This document shows, piece by piece, positions 1 to 4,274 of a stretch of DNA of 6,222 nucleotides. Where the stretch lies: assembly GCA_034430515.1 (NCBI GenBank), contig DAOUEP010000041.1:1-6222 (forward strand). Direction: 5' to 3'. Below the pieces are notes generated by a model. It was not told where the DNA came from and ran no database searches. It was given only the letters and a program-made list of their open reading frames with translations. This DNA is from DAOUEH01 sp034430515 (GTDB lineage Bacteria > Chloroflexota > Dehalococcoidia > Dehalococcoidales > RBG-16-60-22). How positions within the stretch are numbered: position 1 is the stretch's first letter; each line of letters starts with the position of its first letter. Position numbers and translations under genes: made by a program.

Positions 1-51
1 CAGCAGCACCAGGCCAAATAGAAATCCTAATTTTAATATTTTCCTGTTCAT
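1..51 (-). CDS. N-terminal fragment of a secreted or membrane-anchored protein, cut by window edge
   Basis: Reading leftward from an ATG at 51-49, 17 codons are visible: MNRKILKLGFLFGLVLL. Two Arg/Lys-rich stretches followed by a run of Leu, Phe, Gly and Val is the n-region plus h-region pattern of a signal peptide or signal anchor. The start is supported by a good Shine-Dalgarno sequence, GAGGTGA at 65-59 on the minus strand, seven bases before the ATG. The frame is open to the window edge, so the mature protein cannot be identified. Upstream on the same strand lie a tiny ORF with its own ribosome binding site and a structured segment, suggesting a regulated leader. Seen: start, SD and hydrophobic N-terminus. 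Inferred: export. Function unknown. Confidence 0.7.
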   Translation of the reverse strand, partial: MNRKILKLGFLFGLVLL

Positions 52-90
52 TTTAATGTCACCTCGGTTAAAAACTCGGGTATAACAAAC

Positions 91-123
91 TCACCATGGA
101 AACCGGTTTAAATTCTCTGCCAC
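91..123 (-). CDS. Possible 10-residue leader peptide ORF
   Basis: On the minus strand a very strong Shine-Dalgarno sequence, GGGAGGTGA (136-128), stands the right distance before a GTG at 123-121. This opens a ten-codon ORF, MAENLNRFPW, ending at TGA (93-91). It lies 39 bases before the start of the signal-peptide gene on the same strand. The SD is as good as any in the window, which is odd for a chance match in a non-coding stretch. It could be a regulatory leader peptide, a remnant of a decayed gene, or a chance ORF beside an SD-like segment. No run of one regulatory amino acid is present, so classical amino-acid attenuation is not indicated. Confidence 0.3.
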   Translation of the reverse strand: MAENLNRFPW

Positions 124-151
124 TCTCTCACCTCCCAATCCTTATTCGTAT

Positions 152-233
152 GGCAAAACCGCGCGTACCCTCAAGCCTTCGCTGGCGAAGGGGCCGCGGT
201 TCTTATCGGGCGTTTGAGGATTAACCGTTTGCC
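152..233 (-). promoter_or_regulatory. Structured, possibly pseudoknotted 5' leader element of unassigned class
   Basis: Four complementary segment pairs nest here (plus-strand coordinates). An outer stem is GGCAAA 152-157 with TTTGCC 228-233. An inner stem is 169-176 with 212-219, eight pairs including one G-U. A hairpin is CCTTCG 176-181 with CGAAGG 186-191. AACCGCG 157-163 with CGCGGTT 195-201 crosses the inner stem, giving either a pseudoknot or two alternative folds. Both strands can fold. The minus strand is favoured because the leftward leader ORF and secreted-protein gene lie directly downstream. The CCTC at 219-216 could alternatively pair with GAGG in the SD at 134-131. I compared it by eye with cobalamin, c-di-GMP-I, ZTP, fluoride and Moco motifs and found no convincing match. 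Confidence 0.35.
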
Positions 234-297
234 TTCCCTGACCCTTTATGTTTAGAGGTTTGCTATAGTTTTATTGCGTTTTTATAGTATTTGTTTG

Positions 298-327
298 TTG
301 AAATATCGTACTTTAGTACAGTATAAT
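298..327 (+). promoter_or_regulatory. Sigma-70 promoter of small RNA copy 1
   Basis: TTGAAA (298-303) and a consensus TATAAT (322-327) are separated by 18 bases, placing the start near 331-334, immediately before hairpin 1. The spacer holds a perfect inverted repeat, GTACT-TT-AGTAC (308-319), which could be an operator; it is imperfect in copy 2. A second possible promoter lies upstream, TTGCTA (260-265), 17 bases, TATAGT (283-288), and is also kept in copy 2. The sequence between 244 and 297 is T-rich and may act as an UP-like element. Confidence 0.7.
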
Positions 328-330
328 AAC

Positions 331-402
331 AAAAGGTGATGGCTCACCCGCCGTCGCCAAAATTCTTTTTTTGGGGGAAAAACCTGTTGCCGCAGGTCTT
401 TA
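331..402 (+). ncRNA. Candidate small RNA or attenuated leader, copy 1
   Basis: The predicted transcript begins with AAAA, then a 9-bp stem, GGTGATGGC (335-343) with GCCGTCGCC (350-358), which pairs completely using two G-U pairs. It is closed by a six-base loop, TCACCC (344-349). An A/T-rich single-stranded linker follows, then a second hairpin, ACCTG (382-386) with CAGGT (393-397) and loop TTGCCG. This promoter, hairpin, linker, terminator layout is that of an independent small RNA of about 70 nt. The loop resembles the anti-Shine-Dalgarno region of 16S rRNA and could pair with GGTGA. No start codon with an SD lies in it. I cannot assign it to a known RNA family. It may also serve as a leader of the HTH gene about 200 bases downstream. 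Confidence 0.6.
378..401 (+). terminator. Weak Rho-independent terminator of small RNA copy 1
   Basis: ACCTG-TTGCCG-CAGGT (382-397) is flanked by an A-run (378-381) and CTTT (398-401). Compared with copy 2 one stem pair is broken (A381 opposite C398), and the T-run is cut short by ACAC. Termination is probably incomplete, allowing read-through toward the regulator gene. Confidence 0.55.
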
Positions 403-426
403 CACTGTAATTCAGCTATTGACCAA

Positions 427-485
427 TATCCTGCTTTCTATAACAGGGCCGAAATCTGGCTATTTAGTATCCTGCTATCTATTAC
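427..485 (+). repeat. Pair of 18-bp direct repeats upstream of the regulator gene
   Basis: TATCCTGCTTTCTATAAC (427-444) recurs as TATCCTGCTATCTATTAC (468-485), 16 of 18 bases identical, with start-to-start spacing of 41 bases, close to four helical turns. The first copy also contains CCTG...CAGG (430-447) as a loose inverted repeat. Position and phasing suggest tandem operators for a DNA-binding protein, most simply the HTH regulator encoded 120 bases downstream. Otherwise 407-605 is non-coding and shows no clear promoter. Confidence 0.5.
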
Positions 486-605
486 TTTAGTCATAGGCAG
501 CTAAATATATACACAGAACACGGTATTTTGTCAAGTGCAAGTTAGTGCCCGGAAGCTACACAAAGGTCCAAAAAGGCAAGTTTATATCAGAAATGAGGCA
601 AAATA

Positions 606-989
606 ATGAAGAAAAAAGAGTTTGCCGACTTCCTAACGGAAATATGCAAAGATAAGTGCCTATCGCTGCGCAGCCTCTCTAAAAATGCCGGGCTCAGTCC
701 CGGTACGGTTCACAGCATCATCAACCGGGGACACGAGCCTTCACTCTATTCACTGAATCAATTAGCGGATTACTTAGGTGTCAGGAGACAATACCTGTGG
801 AAGATGGCCGGTCTGCTCGTGGATGAGGATTCGGATGATAAGTCTAATCACCCCGACCCGCGCCTGGGCTACTACTTAGATAAACTCAATTCATTACCCG
901 AGTCAGCCAGGGAATTGCTCATCCATATCATTGATGACATCGTAAACTACCATAACGGTTTTACGAAATATCATACGTCTAAGAAATAA
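606..989 (+). CDS. Xre/Cro-type helix-turn-helix transcriptional regulator
   Basis: The 127-residue protein has an N-terminal Cro/C1-type helix-turn-helix at about residues 5-60. LSLRSLSKNAGLSPGTVHSI (19-38) supplies helices 2 and 3, with SPGTVHSIIN as the probable recognition helix, followed by the typical LNQLADYLGV. After an acidic hinge (DEDSDD, 73-78), residues 84-115 form predicted amphipathic helices (YYLDKLNSLPESARELLIHI) that may mediate dimerisation. The ATG is preceded by GAGG (595-598) seven bases upstream. Base composition is lower in GC than the genes to the right. It is the only gene between the two repeat cassettes and is read in the same direction as both, so it may control them, be controlled by read-through from copy 1, or both. 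The target is unknown. No phage or toxin partner lies beside it. Confidence 0.88.
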   Translation: MKKKEFADFLTEICKDKCLSLRSLSKNAGLSPGTVHSIINRGHEPSLYSLNQLADYLGVRRQYLWKMAGLLVDEDSDDKSNHPDPRLGYYLDKLNSLPESARELLIHIIDDIVNYHNGFTKYHTSKK

Positions 990-1129
990 CTTCCCGCCGG
1001 GGCAGAGACAAGCGCCAGGCTAAAGAGCAATCCCGGTTTCAGTTTTTTCCGCTCCTCCTTTTACTTTCTCTAGTTCTTTATGTTTAGAGGTTTGTTATAT
1101 TTTTATTACGTTTTTATAGTATTTGTGTA

Positions 1130-1159
1130 TTGAAATATAGTACCTTAGGACGATATAAT
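1130..1159 (+). promoter_or_regulatory. Sigma-70 promoter of small RNA copy 2
   Basis: TTGAAA (1130-1135), 18 bases, TATAAT (1154-1159) match copy 1 exactly in both hexamers and spacing, while the spacer itself differs at five positions. The inverted repeat in the spacer is less perfect (GTACCTTAGGAC). The possible upstream promoter is also kept: TTGTTA (1092-1097), 17 bases, TATAGT (1115-1120). Confidence 0.7.
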
Positions 1160-1162
1160 GAC

Positions 1163-1232
1163 AAAAGGTGATGGCTCACCCGCCGTCGCCGAAATACTTT
1201 TCTTGGAAAAGACCTGTTGCCGCAGGTCTTTT
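1163..1232 (+). ncRNA. Candidate small RNA, copy 2
   Basis: The first hairpin (1167-1190) is identical in stem and loop to copy 1: a 9-bp stem with loop TCACCC. The linker (1191-1206) differs from copy 1 but stays A/T-rich. The second hairpin is a strong intrinsic terminator. With its own promoter and a perfect terminator this copy should give a discrete RNA of about 70 nt. It could also act as the regulator gene's terminator. Keeping paired elements while linker and promoter spacer drift argues for selection on the RNA rather than a recent accidental duplication, although with only two copies no compensatory change is visible. Confidence 0.65.
1207..1232. terminator. Strong bidirectional intrinsic terminator
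   Basis: AAAAGACCTG (1207-1216), loop TTGCCG, CAGGTCTTTT (1223-1232) is a perfect ten-pair inverted repeat with an A-run on one side and a T-run on the other, so it works in both directions. Rightward it ends small RNA copy 2. Leftward it is the first good terminator met by transcription coming out of queA, whose stop codon is at 1345. Confidence 0.8.
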
Positions 1233-1344
1233 CACTATCTGCGAGTAATTTACCGATTTATGCCTTCTCTAGGACCCCCTACCCTTGGTTATCAGTATGC
1301 TCATATTTAGCTGTTTTGAAGGCCAAAGGGTGTCTATCTGGACA

Positions 1345-2379
1345 TTATAATATCAGCATCGCGTCGCCGAAGCTGTAGAAACGGTAGCTCCAGGCGATGG
1401 CCTCGGCGTAGGCTTTCAGGATTAAGTCCCGGCCGCCGAAGGCGCTCACCAGCATCAGCAGGGTGGAGCGGGGCAGGTGGAAATTGGTAATCATGGCGTC
1501 GACGGCGCGGAAGCGGTGGCCCGGCAGGATGAAAAGCTCCACCCACCCCTCGTAAGGCGCGATTCCGGCCCCCTCGCCGGCCAGGGCCGCCTGCTCCACC
1601 AGCCGCACCGCCGTGGTGCCCACGCCGATGACCCGCCGTCCCTCCCGCCGGGCGCGGTTGAGCTCGTCGGCGATATTTTTATCCAGCACGCCGTACTCCC
1701 GGTAGATATGGTGGCGGCGCGGGTCGTCCTCCTTGACGGGGCGAAAGGTATCCAGCCCCACGTGCAGGGTAACGAAGAGGCAGCGCACCCCCATCGCCCC
1801 GATTGCCTCAAGCAGCCCCGGCGTGAAGTGCAGACCGGCGGTGGGGGCCGCCACGCTGCCGGCGACGCGGGCGTAGACCGTCTGGTAGCGCTCCGGGTCG
1901 GCCAGGGGCTCGTGAATGTAGGGTGGCAGGGGGATTTCTCCGGCCGCCGCCAGGGGTGCCTCGTCGGCGAAGCGCACCGTCCGCAGGCCCCCCTCCCCGG
2001 CCTCGATAATTTCGGCGTTGAACGGCCCGGCCGTAGCGCCGTCCCCGCTAATCTCGATGGCGGCGCCGGCCTGGAGGCGGCGGGCGGGCTTGACCAGGGT
2101 TTCCCAGACACCGGCCTCCTGCCGCCGCAGCAGCAATAGCTCCACCCGGCCGCCGCTGGGGACGCGCCTGCCCTTGAGGCGGGCGGGGATGACGCGGCTC
2201 TGGTTGAAGACGAGGCAGTCGCCCTGGCGCAGGCAGGCCGTTATTTCGTGGAAACGGCGGTGCGCGATGGCGCCGCCGGCGCGGTCGACCACCATCAGCC
2301 GCGAGCCGTCGCGCGGCTCGATGGGGTGCTGGGCGATAAGCTCCGGGGGGAGGTTGTAATCAAAGTCGCTGGTCTTCAT
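1345..2379 (-). CDS. queA: S-adenosylmethionine:tRNA ribosyltransferase-isomerase (QueA)
   Basis: QueA transfers and isomerises the ribosyl part of S-adenosylmethionine onto 7-aminomethyl-7-deazaguanine at the wobble position of GUN-anticodon tRNAs, giving epoxyqueuosine; it is cytosolic. The 344-residue length is normal for the family. Family blocks run from end to end: the N-terminus FDYNLPPELIAQHP (6-19), NQSRVIPARLKG (59-70), PPYIHEPLADPERYQTVYA (152-170), AAPTAGLHFT (177-186), GTTAVRLVE (254-262), TNFHLPRSTLLMLVSAFGG (298-316) and FYSFGDAMLIL (334-344). One detail is unusual: HVGLDTF (206-212), where I expect HVGLGTF. No other queuosine gene is in the window. The ATG at 2379 lacks a clear Shine-Dalgarno, and the predicted leader is only about ten bases. 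Identification is firm. Confidence 0.97.
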   Translation of the reverse strand: MKTSDFDYNLPPELIAQHPIEPRDGSRLMVVDRAGGAIAHRRFHEITACLRQGDCLVFNQSRVIPARLKGRRVPSGGRVELLLLRRQEAGVWETLVKPARRLQAGAAIEISGDGATAGPFNAEIIEAGEGGLRTVRFADEAPLAAAGEIPLPPYIHEPLADPERYQTVYARVAGSVAAPTAGLHFTPGLLEAIGAMGVRCLFVTLHVGLDTFRPVKEDDPRRHHIYREYGVLDKNIADELNRARREGRRVIGVGTTAVRLVEQAALAGEGAGIAPYEGWVELFILPGHRFRAVDAMITNFHLPRSTLLMLVSAFGGRDLILKAYAEAIAWSYRFYSFGDAMLIL

Positions 2380-2393
2380 GGCGTCTGTTGTTT

Positions 2394-2422
2394 ATGATAC
2401 CGTGCGCCGGGGATAAAGGCAA
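2394..2422 (-). promoter_or_regulatory. Likely queA promoter
   Basis: On the minus strand TTGCCT (2422-2417) and TATCAT (2399-2394) are separated by exactly 17 bases, which would start transcription roughly ten bases before the queA ATG. The short leader agrees with the absence of a Shine-Dalgarno. Confidence 0.45.
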
Positions 2423-2424
2423 AA

Positions 2425-2433
2425 TGGTATAAT
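2425..2433 (+). promoter_or_regulatory. Extended -10 promoter of the zinc-ribbon gene
   Basis: TGGTATAAT carries the TGn extension plus a consensus TATAAT (2428-2433). No -35 hexamer fits at 17 bases, which extended -10 promoters can lack. The predicted start, about 2440, is only some nine bases before the ATG, so the message would be nearly leaderless. It overlaps the oppositely directed queA promoter. Confidence 0.5.
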
Positions 2434-2448
2434 CATCATAGAACCAAG

Positions 2449-2658
2449 ATGTCCGACTTAGATTTAGATAAGTGCGCCAGCTGCCCCCTCGGCCCGCCGG
2501 ACTGGCAGTATAAATGCAAGGCCTGCGGGCGGGAGTTCGCCATGCCCGCTCCCAAAGGCCCCGCCGAGGAAAAGCGGCGCGCCTGCCCCGGCTGCGGCAG
2601 TAAGGACATCGCCGTTACCAACCTGGGTAATAGCGAGGCCTGCCCGCCGGGCGGCTGA
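2449..2658 (+). CDS. Small cysteine-rich zinc-ribbon protein, unknown function
   Basis: A 69-residue protein with three CxxC pairs (C9/C12, C23/C26, C46/C49) and a lone C65. The core YKCKACGREF (21-30) plus CPGCGSKDI (46-54) is a classic zinc ribbon: two cysteine knuckles separated by about 20 residues, like the FmdB-type and rubrerythrin-like small ribbons. The first CxxC near the N-terminus suggests a further metal site or redox pair. There is no signal peptide or membrane segment. The ATG has no Shine-Dalgarno but lies just after an extended -10 promoter. It diverges from queA (69-base gap) and converges on the amidohydrolase (28-base gap), so it is probably transcribed alone. Zinc or iron binding is inferred; partner and role are unknown. 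Confidence 0.72.
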   Translation: MSDLDLDKCASCPLGPPDWQYKCKACGREFAMPAPKGPAEEKRRACPGCGSKDIAVTNLGNSEACPPGG

Positions 2659-2686
2659 TAGATTTTATTAGCAGGCCGTGTGCCCC

Positions 2687-4216
2687 CTACCCCTCCCAGA
2701 CCACCTCCCCGCCGACAATCGTCATCAACACCTTGATATCTTTAATCCGCTCCGGCGGGCAAGCGGTGGGGTCGTCGCTGAGGAGGACGAGGTCGGCCAG
2801 CTTACCCGGCGCGATGGCGCCCTTGATAGTTTCCTCACCGGCGGCGTAGGCCGCATTAGCGGTATAGAGCGCCAGCGCCTGCCACGGATTAACGGCCTCT
2901 TCGGGCAGGAGCAACTGCCCGCTGGCCGCCCGCCGCGTTACCGCCGCGCCGATGCCCACCAGCGGGTTGACCGGGGCCACCGGGGCGTCGGAGCTGGCGG
3001 CCACCACCACGCCCGCCGCCAGGGGCGAGCCGATGCGGTAGAGCCAGGGGAGCTGCCCCGGCGGCACCGTGGCCAGGTAGCGCTGGCCGCTGTAATGGAG
3101 AAAGGGCGGCTGGGTAACGATGACCGCCCCTAGCTCCCTGATGCGCTCCAGGAGGTGCGGCGGGCACTCGCTACAATGCTCGATGCGGGGCCGCCAGCCG
3201 CTTACCGGCTCCCGCCCGGCGACATAGTCCAGCGTCGCCACGGCCACGGCGACCTCACTCTCGGCGACGGCGTGAAAGGCCAGTTGAAAGCCGGCCTGAT
3301 GGCATTCCAGCGCCAGCCGGTTCAGGTCTTCCTGATTGCCAGCCAGCTCCGGCACGATTTTCACCGCGCCCAGCCGCAGGTCGGCATCGCCGGAGCCCGT
3401 CCGCAGCCCGGCCTCCCGGAACTCGCCCAGGTACGGCGCGCCCGCCATCATGGCGACCCGGCCGGCGAGCTTACCCGCTTCTTTAATCTTCTGCAGTACG
3501 CCCCAGCGCTTAAGACTGTTGGAGACACTGGCATCCTGAAACGAGGTAATGCCGTAAGAAAGAAGGTGCCGGTTCGCCAGCGCGATGCCCTCGTCAAGCT
3601 CGGTGGCGGTAAGCGGCGGCATCACCTCGCCGCGGATACGGCCCAGCATCCCGTAGAGCAGACCGTTGGGCCGGCCAGTGGCCAGGTCGCGCTCAATGCG
3701 CGCCCCGGGCGGCTCTTCCGTCTCCATGCCGATACCGGCCAGAGCCAGTCCCCGGCTGTTGAGGACGCCGGCGTGCTGCGAGCGGTGGCTCAGCACTACC
3801 GGGTGGTCGGGGGTGGCCTCGTCCAGGTCGCGGCGGGTGGGGTGGCGCTTCTCCTTAAGATAGAACTCGTCGTAGCCGCTGCCGCTCAGCCACTCACCCG
3901 GCGGGGTCTGGCTGGCCCGGCGGCGGATGGCCTCCTTGATTGCGGCGATAGAGGTTATCCCCGGCGGGCGCAGGTCGATGCCGCGGAGGCTGTCGACGAG
4001 GGAAAAGAGGTGCAGGTGGGCGTCGTTGAAGCCGGGCACGACGGTCTGACCGTCGCACTCAATGACCCGTGTTTCCGGCCCGGCCAGCGCCGTGAAGTCG
4101 CCCTCGCCGGCGACGGCAGTAATCTTACCATCGGAAATTGCCACCAGCCCGGCGGGGGGGCCGTCCCCCCCGGCCAGCACGCGGGCGTTGCTCAGGATTA
4201 AATCGGCCTTCGGCAT
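2687..4216 (-). CDS. YtcJ-type metal-dependent amidohydrolase (Amidohydro_3 family)
   Basis: About 509 residues from the chosen start MPKADLILSNARVL. The fold begins with the small beta domain, then DGQTVVPGFNDAHLHL with the HxH metal motif (H67, H69). Further candidate ligands are K286 in GAVKIVPE, H315 in LAFHAV, H347 in RIEHC and D410 in ASSDAPV. It ends with the family's GAIAPGKLADLVLL strand segment. Members hydrolyse amide, formamide or ester bonds; the substrate cannot be read from sequence. It is probably cytosolic, with no signal peptide. An ATG at 4276 in the same frame is unlikely because it overlaps the start of the divergent gene. AAGGGG at 4226-4221 favours the tandem ATGs at 4219 and 4216. 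Length and motifs look intact. Confidence 0.9.
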   Translation of the reverse strand: MPKADLILSNARVLAGGDGPPAGLVAISDGKITAVAGEGDFTALAGPETRVIECDGQTVVPGFNDAHLHLFSLVDSLRGIDLRPPGITSIAAIKEAIRRRASQTPPGEWLSGSGYDEFYLKEKRHPTRRDLDEATPDHPVVLSHRSQHAGVLNSRGLALAGIGMETEEPPGARIERDLATGRPNGLLYGMLGRIRGEVMPPLTATELDEGIALANRHLLSYGITSFQDASVSNSLKRWGVLQKIKEAGKLAGRVAMMAGAPYLGEFREAGLRTGSGDADLRLGAVKIVPELAGNQEDLNRLALECHQAGFQLAFHAVAESEVAVAVATLDYVAGREPVSGWRPRIEHCSECPPHLLERIRELGAVIVTQPPFLHYSGQRYLATVPPGQLPWLYRIGSPLAAGVVVAASSDAPVAPVNPLVGIGAAVTRRAASGQLLLPEEAVNPWQALALYTANAAYAAGEETIKGAIAPGKLADLVLLSDDPTACPPERIKDIKVLMTIVGGEVVWEG

Positions 4217-4228
4217 CATTCCCCTTAA

Positions 4229-4257
4229 TTGACCTTTGTCCGTAAAAATTCTACCAT
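4229..4257 (+). promoter_or_regulatory. Likely promoter of the DUF5714-like gene
   Basis: TTGACC (4229-4234), 17 bases, TACCAT (4252-4257) gives a predicted start near 4264, just before the Shine-Dalgarno GGAGGGG (4266-4272) and the ATG at 4275. The -10 match is moderate. Confidence 0.4.
4248..4256 (-). promoter_or_regulatory. Possible extended -10 promoter of the amidohydrolase gene
   Basis: On the minus strand TGGTAGAAT (4256-4248) has a TGn extension and a good -10 (TAGAAT), with the ATG about 30 bases downstream. No -35 is evident. It overlaps the rightward promoter, so the two divergent genes may compete for polymerase. Confidence 0.4.
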
Positions 4258-4274
4258 AGATAGAGGGAGGGGAC

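Larger units (their letters stand above)
244..406 (+). repeat. Direct repeat cassette, copy 1 (left)
   Basis: Nearly the same 160-bp unit occurs again at 1076-1236 in the same orientation. Bases 244-358 and 1076-1190 align without gaps at 104 of 115 positions, and 329-358 is identical to 1161-1190. The linker 359-381 then diverges and is two bases longer here. The block from 382 through 400 matches again exactly. Conservation follows function: promoter hexamers, hairpin 1 and terminator are kept, while the promoter spacer and linker drift. The two copies bracket a single regulator gene. No terminal inverted repeats or transposase accompany them. Confidence 0.9.
1076..1236 (+). repeat. Direct repeat cassette, copy 2 (right)
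   Basis: This is the second copy of the unit at 244-406, offset by 832 bases up to the first hairpin and 830 after it because the linker is two bases shorter. It lies 86 bases after the regulator's stop codon and 108 bases beyond the 3' end of the leftward queA gene. The stretch 990-1075 between regulator and repeat shows no gene and no convincing hairpin. The stretch 1237-1344 toward queA likewise holds nothing I can name. Confidence 0.9.

Noticed and set aside
331..402. Fluoride (crcB) riboswitch, suggested by GGTGATGG
   Set aside because: The first nine bases pair completely with GCCGTCGCC, forming a plain hairpin, and the fluoride motif's downstream GCTGATG-type segment is missing. No fluoride exporter follows.
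244..1236. Composite transposon or IS element bounded by direct repeats
   Set aside because: No transposase, terminal inverted repeats or target-site duplications are visible, and the repeats carry a promoter-hairpin-terminator layout rather than mobile-element ends.
1280..1331. Inverted repeat ACCCTTGG / CCAAAGGGT downstream of queA as its terminator
   Set aside because: The arms are 35 bases apart with a bulge and no T-run; the perfect hairpin at 1207-1232 is a far better terminator.
1477..2139. Long rightward reading frame opposite queA (220 codons)
   Set aside because: It is the antisense shadow of a clearly real GC-rich gene, with low-complexity Gly/Arg/Pro composition and no recognisable domain.
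3155..4201. Long rightward reading frame opposite the amidohydrolase (348 codons)
   Set aside because: The antisense strand of a GC-rich gene often stays open; no family motifs or ribosome binding site are present, and the minus-strand protein is unmistakable.
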